64,000 nt of DNA, taken from Parvibaculum sp. (GTDB lineage: Bacteria > Pseudomonadota > Alphaproteobacteria > Parvibaculales > Parvibaculaceae). Numbering within the stretch: position 1 is the stretch's first letter; each line of letters opens with the position of its first letter. This document shows positions 35,295-44,690 of the stretch, piece after piece. The notes beneath the pieces are model-generated. The model was not told the origin of the DNA and ran no database searches. It was given only the letters and a program-made list of their open reading frames with translations. The stretch is taken from contig JAEPQD010000002.1 of NCBI GenBank assembly GCA_017642695.1, positions 806,001 to 870,000 on the forward strand, read 5' to 3'. The translations under genes and the position numbers were made by a program.

Positions 35295-36281
35295 ATGAGC
35301 CTTGTCGAAACCATTGCCGTCCAGCCGACGATCGCCTCCGCGCTGCAGGCCGCGAGCCAGCGTACGGGGACGGATTTCGACTATCTTCTGAAGACGGCGA
35401 TGCGCGAGTCGAGCCTCGATTGTGATGCAAAATCAAGGACTTCTAGCGCGTGCGGACTATTTCAGTTCACCGAGCAGAGCTGGCTCGGGACGATGAAGAA
35501 ACACGGCGCGGAACTCGGTCTGGGAACGGAAGCGGCGGCCATCAGCCAGAACGGGCGGGGCCGCTATGTGGTGGAAAATGCTGCCCAAAGGGCGGAAATT
35601 CTTGCCCTGCGTAACGATCCCCATGTTTCGGCGCTGATGGCGGGGGCCTACACGCAGGACAGCGCCGACGCGCTCGAAAACCGGCTTGGGCGCGAGGCGG
35701 ATGAGGGCGAGCTCTATATCGCGCATTTCCTCGGAGCGGGCGGCGCCTCGAAGCTGATCTCGGCTGCGGAAGAGACGCCAAATGCCCGTGCCGACCTGAT
35801 TTTCCCGGCAGCGGCGGCGGCGAACCGATCGATCTTCTACGGCAAGAACGGCGAGGCGCGGACAGCCGACGAAGTCTACCGGAACCTTGTCGCGAAGCAT
35901 GAGGGAACGGACGCGACGCGGATCGCGGAACTGGCGCAGAACACCCGACTGTCATCGAACCGTCACGAGAACGTCACAAAACGTCCGGGCGTGCTCACCG
36001 ACCTCGCCGGCGGGGATAACCGCCGCAGCTATGCGACGCGCGGTGCATCGCTGCCGTCTACCGGACCGTCTACGGCAACGGAGACGACAAGTTACGGCCG
36101 CTCGCCGCTCAAACTTACTCCCGGGGTGGTGGAAATCCTCGCCTCGCTCGATCCGATACCGGAAGGCAGCGAGTCGCTCCGCACGGAGCGCAATGACGTT
36201 CGCGAGGCTGCCGAGGAACGACGCGAGGCCCATCGCGAGCGCGCGGGGCTGCTGCCGCATTCCGGATTTTCGTACAGCTAA
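35295..36281 (+). CDS. SLT-type lytic transglycosylase
   Basis: 328 residues. The lysozyme-like domain occupies about 1-130: FDYLLKTAMRESSLDCDAKSRTSSACGLFQFTEQSWLGTMKKHG, with the catalytic Glu in MRESS and the conserved Ser/Gly-Leu-x-Gln-Phe block. ELYIAHFLGAGGASKLI closes the fold. The rest (about 200-328) is low-complexity Ser/Thr/Arg rich. There is no signal peptide, so export may use a dedicated route such as the flagellar system. A consensus sigma-54 promoter precedes it; in Alphaproteobacteria sigma-54 often drives flagellar genes, so a flagellar muramidase is plausible. AAGGAAACG is the ribosome site. Confidence 0.88.
   Translation: MSLVETIAVQPTIASALQAASQRTGTDFDYLLKTAMRESSLDCDAKSRTSSACGLFQFTEQSWLGTMKKHGAELGLGTEAAAISQNGRGRYVVENAAQRAEILALRNDPHVSALMAGAYTQDSADALENRLGREADEGELYIAHFLGAGGASKLISAAEETPNARADLIFPAAAAANRSIFYGKNGEARTADEVYRNLVAKHEGTDATRIAELAQNTRLSSNRHENVTKRPGVLTDLAGGDNRRSYATRGASLPSTGPSTATETTSYGRSPLKLTPGVVEILASLDPIPEGSESLRTERNDVREAAEERREAHRERAGLLPHSGFSYS
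35949..35981 (+). promoter_or_regulatory. Pho-box-like triple repeat inside the transglycosylase gene
   Basis: Three 11-bp units: CTGTCAT-CGAA, CCGTCAC-GAGA, ACGTCAC-AAAA. The 11-base period is out of phase with codons, so the repeat is not explained by the protein. It resembles the array at 8794-8826. Function uncertain because it is intragenic. Confidence 0.35.
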
Positions 36282-36285
36282 GGTT

Positions 36286-36723
36286 CTAGCCGGTAAGTGA
36301 GAGCAGGCGCCTGAGCGGCGCGGGTCTTGCGACGAGATCGGCGAGGGTCGCTTCATCGAGAACGGCGAGCCACGCATCGAGCGCATCGCGGAGCAGGCGC
36401 TTCAGCCGGCAGGCGGGGGCGATGCAGCAGGTGTTCGCCTCGCGGTCGAAGCATTCGACGATCCTGAAATCCTCTTCCATGGCGCGGACGACATCGCCGA
36501 TGACGATGCGCTCCGGCGCATGCGCGAGGCGAAGGCCGCCGCCGCGGCCGCGCGTGGTTTCGACGAAACCGGCCTTTCCCAGCTCGTGCGCGACCTTGAC
36601 CAGATGGTTGCGGGAAATGGCGAAGGCCTCAGAGACCTCGGCGATGGTGACGAGACGGTCCGGCGCGACCGCGAGGTGCATGAGGAGGCGGAGCGCATAG
36701 TCGGTATGGAGCGTGAGACGCAT
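36286..36723 (-). CDS. nsrR: NsrR nitric-oxide-sensing Rrf2 repressor
   Basis: 145 residues from the ATG at 36723 (family start MRLTLHTDYALRLLMHLA; a longer frame reaches 36759). Winged helix VTIAEVSEAFAISRNHLVKVAHELGKAGFVETTRGRGGGLRLA. The Fe-S ligands are in ECFDREANTCCIAPACRLK, matching the three-Cys NsrR arrangement. NsrR holds a [4Fe-4S] cluster; NO damages it and relieves repression. A near-exact NsrR site lies between it and the divergent globin, so the target is clear. Confidence 0.95.
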   Translation of the reverse strand: MRLTLHTDYALRLLMHLAVAPDRLVTIAEVSEAFAISRNHLVKVAHELGKAGFVETTRGRGGGLRLAHAPERIVIGDVVRAMEEDFRIVECFDREANTCCIAPACRLKRLLRDALDAWLAVLDEATLADLVARPAPLRRLLSLTG

Positions 36724-36781
36724 TGGATTCCCCAAAACCGGGCCGACGAAATGCCGCATGACGGCAGACCAGCCAGGCTAT

Positions 36782-36804
36782 AAGATATATTTAAGATACA
36801 TCTT
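36782..36804. promoter_or_regulatory. NsrR binding site
   Basis: AAGATATAT-N5-ATACATCTT, a 23-bp imperfect dyad, agrees with the proteobacterial NsrR consensus (AAGATGYATTT-N1-AAATRCATCTT) at nearly every arm position. It lies 14 bases before the globin ATG and 58 bases from the nsrR start, so it can repress the globin and possibly nsrR. Confidence 0.9.
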
Positions 36805-36817
36805 ACAGGAGCGCGCC

Positions 36818-37288
36818 ATGACGGACAATCACGATGGAGCCGCGGCGGAGCACGCGCAGGGCCGCTGGTGCGTGGAGGCGGATGCGGGAACGGGCGCCAC
36901 CGACGAGGCGCAGATCGAGACGCTGGTACGCGCCTTCTACACGAAGGTGCGGGCGGATACGGAACTCGGGCCGATCTTCAACCGTGTGATCGGCGACAAC
37001 TGGGAGCCGCATCTCCACAAGATGTTCGACTTCTGGTCGAGCGTGATGCTGACGACGGGCCGCTACAAGGGCCAGCCGATGCGGGCGCATCTGAAGCTGA
37101 AGACGGTGACGCCGAAACATTTCGACCGCTGGCTGATGCTGTTCCGCGAAACGGCGGAAGAAGTCTGCGATGCCGAGACGGCGGAACGCTTCGTCGAGAA
37201 GGCGGCCCGGATCGCCGAGAGCCTGCAGCTCGGCATGTTCTTCAAACCGGAACGGCACGACCCGGAGCGGAAGGGCTGCTGCTGCTGA
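36818..37288 (+). CDS. Group III truncated haemoglobin
   Basis: 156 residues. The globin core is IETLVRAFYTKVRADTELGPIFNRVIGDNWEPHLHKMFDFWSSVMLTTGRYKGQPMRAHLKLKTVTPKHFDRWLMLFRETAEEVC; proximal His is in PKHFDRW, and the group III pattern (FW in helix E, no glycine motifs of group I) is clear. Group III globins are linked with NO or reactive nitrogen stress; NsrR control fits this. Two oddities: an N-terminal 30-residue extension and a C-terminal KGCCC with three consecutive cysteines. Confidence 0.93.
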   Translation: MTDNHDGAAAEHAQGRWCVEADAGTGATDEAQIETLVRAFYTKVRADTELGPIFNRVIGDNWEPHLHKMFDFWSSVMLTTGRYKGQPMRAHLKLKTVTPKHFDRWLMLFRETAEEVCDAETAERFVEKAARIAESLQLGMFFKPERHDPERKGCCC

Positions 37289-37363
37289 AGGTTGCGGCAA
37301 GGGGTCACGCGAAAACGCAAGGAAATCCGCTAAGCTGATCGAAGCACAGCGGAGCGGGTTGCG

Positions 37364-40099
37364 GTGAAGCCATTGGCGCAGGCGGAAGGGGTCCAGCTTT
37401 CCGGGAAAGAAGGCGAGCGGCCGGACTGGCATGCGCGCGATGCAGAGGCCGCGCTTGCCGCGCTCGGCACGCCGCATGGCGGGTTCACGGCGGAGGAGGC
37501 GGAACGGCGCCTCGCGCAATACGGGCCGAACCGGCTGCCGCGCGGGAAGGAGCGCGGAGCGCTTCTGCGTTTCCTGCTGCAGTTCCACAATCTTCTCATT
37601 TATGTGCTGATCGGAGCGGGCGCGCTCGCGGCGGCGATCGGCCATGTGACCGACGCCATCGTGATCGGGCTCGTGGTGCTGGCAAACGCCGTCATCGGCT
37701 TCGTGCAGGAGGGCCGGGCGGAACAGGCACTGGAGGCGATCCGCAGCATGATCGACCCGCATGCCTCGGTGCTGCGCGGCGGGCGGCGGATCACCATTGG
37801 CGCGGAGGAGGTGGTGCCGGGCGACCTGGTGCTGCTGGAGGCGGGGGACCGGGTGCCCGCCGACCTCCGGCTCGTCAAGGCGAGTAATCTCAGGATCGAC
37901 GAGGCGGTGCTGACCGGCGAATCCGTTCCGGTGGACAAGGCACTTGCGCCCGTAACGAAAGATGCGCCGCTCGGCGATCGCTTCTCCATGGCGTTCTCCG
38001 GCACTTTCGTCGCGGCGGGGCAGGGCATCGGCGTTGCGGTCGCGACGGGACCGGCGACGGAGCTCGGGCGGATCAGCGGCATGATCGGCGCGGTGGAGAA
38101 ACTGACCACGCCGCTGGTGCGGCAGATGGACGGCTTCGCACGGCAGGTGACCGTGGCCGTGCTCGCGGCATCGGCACTGGTCTTCGCCTATGCGGTGGCG
38201 GTGGCAGGTTATACGGCGGGCGATGCCTTCATGATCGTGGTCGGGCTCGCGGTGTCGGCGATCCCGGAAGGCCTGCCAGCGGTGATGACGATTGCTCTTG
38301 CCGTCGGCGTGCAGCGGATGGCGCGCCGCAACGCGATCATCCGGCGGCTGCCGGCGGTGGAAACGCTGGGCGCGGTGTCGGTCATCTGCTCCGACAAGAC
38401 GGGAACGCTGACCAGGAATGAAATGACGGTGCGGGCGGCCGTGACAGCGTCGGCGCAAGCCGAGGTGGAAGGGGCGGGTTACGAACCAGAGGGACGCTTC
38501 CTCGTCGCGAAGGAGCCTATCGACGTCGCGGCCTATCCGGTGCTGGAGGAACTGTCACTCGCAGGGGCGCTGTGCAACGACGCCCATCTGACACAGGTGG
38601 GGGAGAAATGGCGGGTCGACGGCGACCCGATGGAAGGCGCCCTGCTGTCCTTCGCGATCAAGGCCGGGCACGACATAGAGGCGGCGCGGGCGCGGTTTGC
38701 GCGGCTCGACGAGATTCCCTTCGATGCGCGGCACCGCTACATGGCGACCCTCCATGGCCGCGACGACCGGCCACCCGTCATCTATGTGAAGGGGGCGCCG
38801 GAACGCATCATCGAGATGTGCGAGCGGGTGGCGGCGCCCGAGCGCGAGGCCGAGCCCGATACTGCGTTCTGGCATGGCCAGGTGGAGGCGCTGGCGGCGA
38901 AAGGGCAGCGGGTGATCGCGCTGGCGCGGCGTGTCATGCCGGAGGGGACGGAGACCCTTGCCCAGGCAGATACGGAACGCGGGCTGACGCTGCTCGGGCT
39001 CGTCGCGCTGATCGATCCGCCGCGCCCGGAAGCCATGACAGCCGTCGCGGAATGCCAGGCGGCCGGAATCGCGGTGAAGATGATCACGGGCGACCACGCC
39101 GCGACGGCGCACGCAATCGCGGCGCAGCTGGGACTTCCAGCCGAGGCGCGCACGGTGACGGGCGCCGAACTCGACGCGCTGGACGATGCGCGCTTCGCCG
39201 CGGAGGCGCGCGCGGCGGCGGTCTTCGCGCGGACGAGCCCCGAACACAAGCTGCGGCTCGTGGAGGCGTTGCAGGCGGACGGTTCCGTGATCGCGATGAC
39301 GGGCGACGGGGTGAACGATGCTCCGGCGCTGAAACGCGCGGATGTTGGCGTCGCGATGGGCCAGAAAGGCACCGAGGCCGCGAAGGAGGCGAGCGAGATG
39401 GTGCTTGCCGACGACAATTTCGCTTCCATCGTGGCAGCGGTGCGCGAGGGACGCACCGTCTATGACAATCTGACCAAGGTGATCGCCTGGACGTTGCCGA
39501 CGAATGGCGGCGAAGCCTTCACGATCATTCTCGCCATCCTTTTCGGACTGACGCTGCCAGTGACGGCGGTGCAGATTCTCTGGATCAACATGGTGACGGC
39601 GGTGGCGCTCGGGCTCACGCTTGCCTTCGAGCCCACGGAGCCCGGCGCGATGAAGAGGCCTGCGCGCCTGGCGGGGCAGCGGCTGCTTTCGGGACGGCTG
39701 CTGTGGCGCATCGGCTTCGTCTCCGCGCTGATGGTGACGGGGACGTTCGGCGTCTATGCCTGGGCGACGGCACGCGGCCTGCCGCTGGAAGCGGCGCGCA
39801 CCATGGTCGTGAACACACTGGTGGTCATGGAAATCTTCTATCTATTCAGTGTGCGATATGTGCACGGAACGTCGCTCACATGGGAGGGCGTGCTCGGTAC
39901 GCGGGCCGTGCTGACCGGCGTCGCCATCGTGACGGCAGCGCAATTCGCCTTCACCTATCTACCGTTCCTGCAGACCGTGTTCGGGAGCGCACCGCTCGAT
40001 CTGCAGGAAGGGCTGGCGATCGTCGGCGTGGGTGTTGCGCTCCTCATCGTCGTGGAAACGGAAAAGCGTGCGGCGCGGGCGCTAGGGTTCGGCGGCTAA
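37364..40099 (+). CDS. P-type cation ATPase (calcium/P2A-like)
   Basis: 911 residues from a GTG. Order: cation ATPase N-terminal domain ([38 protein letters not shown]), actuator TGES at 184-187, phosphorylation site SDKTGT with Asp344, KGAPE in the nucleotide domain, hinge [22 protein letters not shown], and a C-terminal four-helix cation domain. Ion-site helices read [17 protein letters not shown] and [16 protein letters not shown]. Similar to bacterial Ca2+/Mn2+ pumps; the ion is not certain. It starts 75 bases after the globin and may be read from the same NsrR-controlled promoter. Confidence 0.93.
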   Translation: MKPLAQAEGVQLSGKEGERPDWHARDAEAALAALGTPHGGFTAEEAERRLAQYGPNRLPRGKERGALLRFLLQFHNLLIYVLIGAGALAAAIGHVTDAIVIGLVVLANAVIGFVQEGRAEQALEAIRSMIDPHASVLRGGRRITIGAEEVVPGDLVLLEAGDRVPADLRLVKASNLRIDEAVLTGESVPVDKALAPVTKDAPLGDRFSMAFSGTFVAAGQGIGVAVATGPATELGRISGMIGAVEKLTTPLVRQMDGFARQVTVAVLAASALVFAYAVAVAGYTAGDAFMIVVGLAVSAIPEGLPAVMTIALAVGVQRMARRNAIIRRLPAVETLGAVSVICSDKTGTLTRNEMTVRAAVTASAQAEVEGAGYEPEGRFLVAKEPIDVAAYPVLEELSLAGALCNDAHLTQVGEKWRVDGDPMEGALLSFAIKAGHDIEAARARFARLDEIPFDARHRYMATLHGRDDRPPVIYVKGAPERIIEMCERVAAPEREAEPDTAFWHGQVEALAAKGQRVIALARRVMPEGTETLAQADTERGLTLLGLVALIDPPRPEAMTAVAECQAAGIAVKMITGDHAATAHAIAAQLGLPAEARTVTGAELDALDDARFAAEARAAAVFARTSPEHKLRLVEALQADGSVIAMTGDGVNDAPALKRADVGVAMGQKGTEAAKEASEMVLADDNFASIVAAVREGRTVYDNLTKVIAWTLPTNGGEAFTIILAILFGLTLPVTAVQILWINMVTAVALGLTLAFEPTEPGAMKRPARLAGQRLLSGRLLWRIGFVSALMVTGTFGVYAWATARGLPLEAARTMVVNTLVVMEIFYLFSVRYVHGTSLTWEGVLGTRAVLTGVAIVTAAQFAFTYLPFLQTVFGSAPLDLQEGLAIVGVGVALLIVVETEKRAARALGFGG

Positions 40100-40236
40100 G
40101 GCCGGATGCCTTTCCGCCGCTCTCGCATCGCTGCCTTGCCCGTCCCCAAACAGCCCCTTTCCAGTCTGTCTTTGCAGACAAGCCGCAAGGAGGACCGTTT
40201 GACCCTCCCGCAGGGAAAGGGCGGAAGAGGCCGAGA
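40100..40236. other. Convergent gap with small hairpins
   Basis: 137 bases between the ATPase and yghU. Contains GTCTG-TCTTTG-CAGAC (40164-40179). No clear T-run terminator and no gene seen. Confidence 0.4.
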
Positions 40237-41103
40237 CTATTCCGCCGCCTTGCCCGCCTTGTCGAAGTCGGATGCGTCGTGGCGCTCGGGAAGCTGGCTC
40301 GAGGGCTCGCCCCAGACGCGGTTGACCATGCGGCCGCGCTTCACGGCGGGGCGCTCGGAGAGCTGGTCGGCCCAGCGGTTCACGTTCTTGTATTCGTGGA
40401 CGCTGAGGAATTCGGCCGCCTCGTAAAGGACGCCCTTCGCAAGCGCGCCGTACCAGGGCCAGATCGCCATGTCGGCGACGGTGTATTCGTCGCCTGCGAT
40501 ATATTCGTTTTCGGCAAGCTGGCGGTCGAGCACGTCGAGCTGGCGCTTCACTTCCATCGCGAAGCGGTCGATCGCGTATTCGATCTTGAAGGGGGCGTAG
40601 GCATAGAAGTGGCCGAAGCCGCCGCCGAGATAGGGTGCGGAGCCCATCTGCCACATCAGCCATGAATAAACCTCGGCGCGCTTCGAGAGGTCCTTCGGCA
40701 CGAAGGCACCGCCGAATTTCTCCGAGAGATAGAGCAGGATCGCGCCGCTTTCGAAGATGCGGGTCGGCGGGTTGGTGCTGTGGTCCATCAGCGCCGGGAT
40801 CTTCGAGTTCGGATTGACGGAGACGAAGCCCGAGCCGAACTGGTTGCCCTCGCCGATATTGATGAGCCAGGCGTCGTATTCTGCGCCCTTGTGGCCGAGC
40901 TCCAGAAGCTCCTCCAGCATCACCGTGACCTTGACGCCGTTCGGCGTCGCCAGCGAGTAAAGCTGGAAGGGATGCTTGCCGACGGGCAGATCCTTGTCAT
41001 GCGTCGGCCCGGCGATGGGGCGATTGATGTTGGAGAAGCGGTTCTTCGTGCCGTCCTGGTTCCAGGTCCAGACTTTCGGCGGCGTGTAACCCTGGTCGCT
41101 CAT
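40237..41103 (-). CDS. yghU: Glutathione-dependent disulfide-bond oxidoreductase
   Basis: 288 residues. The long N-terminal lead (VWTWNQDGTKNRFSNINRPIAGPTHDKDLPVGKHPFQLYSLATPNGVKVTVMLEELLELG) is characteristic of YghU, a nu-class glutathione transferase that binds two glutathiones and reduces disulphides. NSKIPALMDHS holds the cis-Pro, FESGAILLYLSEKFG the glutathione helix, and the C-terminal helical domain has PYLGGGFGHFYAYAP. AAGGAGACG precedes the ATG. Cytosolic. Confidence 0.95.
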   Translation of the reverse strand: MSDQGYTPPKVWTWNQDGTKNRFSNINRPIAGPTHDKDLPVGKHPFQLYSLATPNGVKVTVMLEELLELGHKGAEYDAWLINIGEGNQFGSGFVSVNPNSKIPALMDHSTNPPTRIFESGAILLYLSEKFGGAFVPKDLSKRAEVYSWLMWQMGSAPYLGGGFGHFYAYAPFKIEYAIDRFAMEVKRQLDVLDRQLAENEYIAGDEYTVADMAIWPWYGALAKGVLYEAAEFLSVHEYKNVNRWADQLSERPAVKRGRMVNRVWGEPSSQLPERHDASDFDKAGKAAE

Positions 41104-41167
41104 GGGACGTCTCCTTGTTACTGCCTGTGTTGTTCCGGCCGTGTCGTTCAGACCTGGGGCCGAGTGT

Positions 41168-42364
41168 CTATTTGATGGCGCCCGCGCTGCGCAGGCCTTC
41201 GATTTCAGTGTCGCTGAAGCCCGAAGCCTTCAGCGTCTCGATGGTGTGCTGGCCAAGCATGGGCGAGGCCGATTTCGGCGTGTCGTCAAAGCCCGGGAAG
41301 CGGACCGGAGAGGCGGGCGAGAGATAGGTGCCGCTGCCGTCTTCCTCCGGCACCTCGACATAGGCGCCGGCAGCCTTCGCCTGCGGATCCTTGTAGACGT
41401 CGCCGGGGCGCAGAAGCGGCGCCCAGATCATGTCTTCGGCATCGAGTTTCCCGCGCCAGTATTCCAGATCGTGTTCCAGGAAGACGGCGTCAAGGATATC
41501 CACGAGTTCGGCGGCATTGGCGCGGCGGTTTTTCGGACTGTCGAAGCGGGGATCGGTTTCGAGTTCGGGCTTGCCGATGACCTTGCAGATTCCCGTCCAG
41601 TCGACCGTGCCCTGGCGCGGCACGATGACGATCCAGGTGTCCTTCGTCTGGAAGAAGTTGCTGATCGGCTGCAACGCCTCGTGGCGCGACTTGGTGGAAC
41701 CGAGCTTGCCGTAGCGGAGCTGGACGGCGGTGTCGGAGCCCGCGGCATAGAAGCCGGTGCGGAGGAGCGACGCCTCGACGAGACGGCCCTTGCCGGTTTT
41801 CCCACGTTCGATGATGGCGGCGAGGATGCCGCTTACCGTCGCCATGCTGGTGGTGTGGTCGCCGATGCCGGTGCGCAGCGTCACTGGCTCCTTGCCCTTC
41901 ACGGTCTGAAGCCAGCCGATGCCGGAGCGGGCATAGAAGGCGGCGATGTCGAAGCCGGGGCGGTCGCGGTCCGGTCCCTCGAGGCCGTAGCCGGTGACGC
42001 TCGCATAGACGAGGCGGGGGTTGATCGCCTTCAGGCTTTCGTAGTCGAGGCCCGCGCGCTCGAGACCGCCGGGGCGGACATTGGTGATGAAGACGTCGGC
42101 GTCCTTCACGAGGCGCTTCACGGCCTCGACGCCTTCCGGCTTCGAGGTGTCGATGGCGAGGCCCTTCTTGCCGCGATTGTCGAGTTCGAAGATGGGCGAG
42201 CCCTGGAGATGGTCGGCGCCGACATTCTTCATGGTGTGGCGCATGGGGCAGCCCGAAAGCGGCTCGATCTTGACGACCTCCGCGCCCCAGTCGGCAAGGA
42301 TGCCGCCCGCGCCGGGCGCGGCGATGTAGGTGGCCATTTCAATGACCTTGATGCCCTCGAGCAT
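41168..42364 (-). CDS. Class III CoA transferase (CaiB/BaiF family)
   Basis: 398 residues, full length. IKVIEMATYIAAPGAGGILADWGAEVVKIEPLSGCPMRH is the conserved start; the catalytic Asp139 is in DRPGFDIAAFYARSG; LVEASLLRTGFYA and FFQTKDTWIVIV follow. Moves CoA between acids through an aspartyl-CoA thioester intermediate. Similar enzymes activate aromatic or isoprenoid acids; the substrate is not evident. On the same strand, 64 bases after it, lies yghU. Confidence 0.92.
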   Translation of the reverse strand: MLEGIKVIEMATYIAAPGAGGILADWGAEVVKIEPLSGCPMRHTMKNVGADHLQGSPIFELDNRGKKGLAIDTSKPEGVEAVKRLVKDADVFITNVRPGGLERAGLDYESLKAINPRLVYASVTGYGLEGPDRDRPGFDIAAFYARSGIGWLQTVKGKEPVTLRTGIGDHTTSMATVSGILAAIIERGKTGKGRLVEASLLRTGFYAAGSDTAVQLRYGKLGSTKSRHEALQPISNFFQTKDTWIVIVPRQGTVDWTGICKVIGKPELETDPRFDSPKNRRANAAELVDILDAVFLEHDLEYWRGKLDAEDMIWAPLLRPGDVYKDPQAKAAGAYVEVPEEDGSGTYLSPASPVRFPGFDDTPKSASPMLGQHTIETLKASGFSDTEIEGLRSAGAIK

Positions 42365-42442
42365 GGATTCCGATCCCCGTTAGCTGATTTTCTGGTTGGG
42401 GCGGATCATCCATGAAAAGGCGGGGGAGTCAAAGATCGGGGG

Positions 42443-43237
42443 TCAGCCCGCGCCTGCGACGCCGGTGGCGAACCAGTTCTTCGCCGCGGCTTCGAGCCGG
42501 GCCAGCATGTCGAAGGCGGGCCAGGCGCCGAGGCTGACGCGGGCGACGCCGAGCGCCGCGAGATCGCCGACCGCGGGTGTCTTCGGCCCGGCGAGGATGT
42601 TCACAGGCAGGGATGTCTCCTTGCAGAGCCGCTCGATGAGGGCAGGGGCGACGAGCCAGGGCGCGAAGAGGCCGCTCGCGCCCGCTTTCGCATAGGCTTC
42701 GGCGCGTTCGAGCGTGGCGGCGAGAAGCGCGTCCGACTGGTCGGCTTCGGACACGCCCTTGAAGACGTCGCAGCGCGCATTGATGAAGAGGGGAATGCCC
42801 GCCTTCTCGGCCGCGCCGCGGGCGGCCGCGATGCGCGCGCATTGCTCCTCGACGGGGACGAGACCCTTCGCGCCGATGAGACCGTCCTCGAGATTGATGC
42901 CGATGGCGCCCGCGCCGAGGATCGAGGCGACGGAGGCGGCGACCTCGTCGGGTGTCTTGCCGTAGCCCGTCTCGATGTCGGCGGTGAGTGGCAGGTCGAC
43001 GACCGGTGCAATTTCGGCGACCGTCGCGACCAGCTTGCCGAGGGGGAGGTTCTCGCCATCGCCGGTGCCATGCGCGAGGGCGACCGCGAAGCTCGAGGTG
43101 GCGATGGCCGAGGCGCCCGCCCGGGCGACCGCGCCGGCACTGGCCGCGTCCCAGATGTTGAAGAGCTTGAGGGGATCGCCCTTGCGATGCAGGCCGGCAA
43201 AGGCCTCTGCCCGGGATTTCTGCGTTTCCTTGTTCAT
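42443..43237 (-). CDS. Isocitrate lyase/PEP mutase family protein
   Basis: 264 residues from the ATG at 43237 (CCAGGAAGACC upstream; a longer frame to 43318 is not conserved). KLFNIWDAASAGAVARAGASAIATSS gives Asp30; the metal loop is LPLTADIETGYGK; INLEDG follows. The lyase Lys-Lys-Cys-Gly-His motif of isocitrate lyase is absent, so it belongs to the PEP mutase/oxaloacetate-hydrolase-like branch. Likely cleaves or rearranges a 2-oxo or 2-hydroxy acid; substrate unknown. Confidence 0.88.
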   Translation of the reverse strand: MNKETQKSRAEAFAGLHRKGDPLKLFNIWDAASAGAVARAGASAIATSSFAVALAHGTGDGENLPLGKLVATVAEIAPVVDLPLTADIETGYGKTPDEVAASVASILGAGAIGINLEDGLIGAKGLVPVEEQCARIAAARGAAEKAGIPLFINARCDVFKGVSEADQSDALLAATLERAEAYAKAGASGLFAPWLVAPALIERLCKETSLPVNILAGPKTPAVGDLAALGVARVSLGAWPAFDMLARLEAAAKNWFATGVAGAG

Positions 43238-43436
43238 CGGTCTTCCTGGTCCTCGATCCGTGGGGGAGGTCTTTCTGCATCGCCGGGCCACCGCACGCTC
43301 GCCAAAAAAGGACTCCAACAGCCGGCCGAGGAAAGGGCCAATTTCGAGCCTTGCAGGGGCCGGCCGGGTGACCCGCGACCTGAAAACGGCCCGAGTGCAG
43401 CCGAAACGGCCTGTCTCGCGTGTGTTAACGTAAACC

Positions 43437-43451
43437 GTTCATAAACCGTTC
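43437..43451. promoter_or_regulatory. LexA-type SOS box candidate
   Basis: GTTC-N7-GTTC (43437-43440 and 43448-43451) is the alphaproteobacterial LexA consensus. It is part of a longer 10-bp direct repeat TAAACCGTTC (43431-43440, 43442-43451). It lies 69 bases before the DUF2336 gene. Confidence 0.45.
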
Positions 43452-43519
43452 TGACCTAGGCTGATCCCCGGGTGTGCCATCGCGGCGCATCAGGGGTTTG
43501 GCGTAGGCCGGGGGCCGAT

Positions 43520-44656
43520 ATGAATTCGGAAAAACTGACGATTGCCGACGTGGAGCGTCTCCTGTCGGATCCGTCGGAAGACGCGAGAGCGGCGGTGGCC
43601 GAAAAGGTCGCAAGCCAGTTCTCCGACGTCGAACTCGCTCCCCGTGAGCGCGAACTCGCACATGAAATTCTCGGATTTCTGGTTCACGACGTCGCGCTTT
43701 CGGTGCGCGAGTCGCTGTCGCGGTGCCTCACCGGAAACAACGCCGCACCCCGCAATATCGTGCTGCAGCTTGCGCGCGACATCGACCAGGTGGCGATTCC
43801 GGTTCTCGAACGCTCGCCGGTGCTGACGGACGAAGACCTGGTGGGGCTCGTCTATTACGGCTCGCCCGCGAAGCAATGCGCCATTGCCGGGCGCCGGGAA
43901 GTGGGCGCGCCGGTTTCCGAGGCGATCGCGCATCGCGGCGACCGCAGCGCCGTTCTCACGCTCGTCCACAATTCAGGTGCGATCATCAACGAAGCGGCGG
44001 CGACGATGCTCGTCAAACGTTATGCGGATGATGCCGACGTGGCGGCACCGCTCGTTCAGCGCGGCGAACTGCCCGCGCTGCTCGTCGAACGGCTGATTGC
44101 GATGGTTTCCGAGCAGATGCGCGAATATCTCGTCGCGCAGCACGAGGTCGACGGCCGCGTGGCGGCGAGCCTCGAGGAACAGGCGCGCGAACGCACCACG
44201 ACCGATGCGATCACGCGGATGAGCAATGACGATCTGCGCGCGCTGGTGGCGCAGCTTGCCGAGAACCAGCGCCTGACGGCGACGCTGATCCTGCGCGCGG
44301 CCTGCGCGGGCGAAGTGCGCTTCGTGGAGGCGGCCTTCGCGGAACTGACCGCGGTGCCCGACGAGCGGCTGTGGCGGCTTATCCACGATGTGGGTGCGCT
44401 CGGTTTCCGCGCCGTCTATGCGCGGGCCGGCATGCCGGAGGCGCTCTATCCGGCGTTCCGCCGCGTGCTCGACACCTATCATGCCGTCCGCAGTTCGGAC
44501 GGGACGCTCGATGTGGAGCTTTTCCGCTTTCATGTGCTGGAGGGCCTGCGCGAGACCTTCGAGCAGATCGATGCGGACGATCTCGACACCATGATCGACA
44601 AGCTTGCCCGGCTGGCCGTTGCCCCCCAGGGCACGAAGAAACAGAACGTGGCCTGA
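43520..44656 (+). CDS. DUF2336 protein
   Basis: 378 residues from the ATG at 43520. Helical repeats: LSDPSEDARAAVAEKVASQFSDVELAPRERELAHEILGFLVHDVALSVRESLSRCL, then LVGLVYYGSPAKQCAIAGRREVGAPVSEAIAHRGDRSAVLTLVHNSGAIINEAAATMLV, the DUF2336 core. These HEAT-like proteins are found almost only in Alphaproteobacteria; function is unknown. No membrane segment or signal. A 24-base perfect hairpin follows the gene and an SOS-like box precedes it. Confidence 0.88.
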   Translation: MNSEKLTIADVERLLSDPSEDARAAVAEKVASQFSDVELAPRERELAHEILGFLVHDVALSVRESLSRCLTGNNAAPRNIVLQLARDIDQVAIPVLERSPVLTDEDLVGLVYYGSPAKQCAIAGRREVGAPVSEAIAHRGDRSAVLTLVHNSGAIINEAAATMLVKRYADDADVAAPLVQRGELPALLVERLIAMVSEQMREYLVAQHEVDGRVAASLEEQARERTTTDAITRMSNDDLRALVAQLAENQRLTATLILRAACAGEVRFVEAAFAELTAVPDERLWRLIHDVGALGFRAVYARAGMPEALYPAFRRVLDTYHAVRSSDGTLDVELFRFHVLEGLRETFEQIDADDLDTMIDKLARLAVAPQGTKKQNVA

Positions 44657-44690
44657 TCTAACCTCAAGCGCCGGCAGCCGGTCGGCCTTG

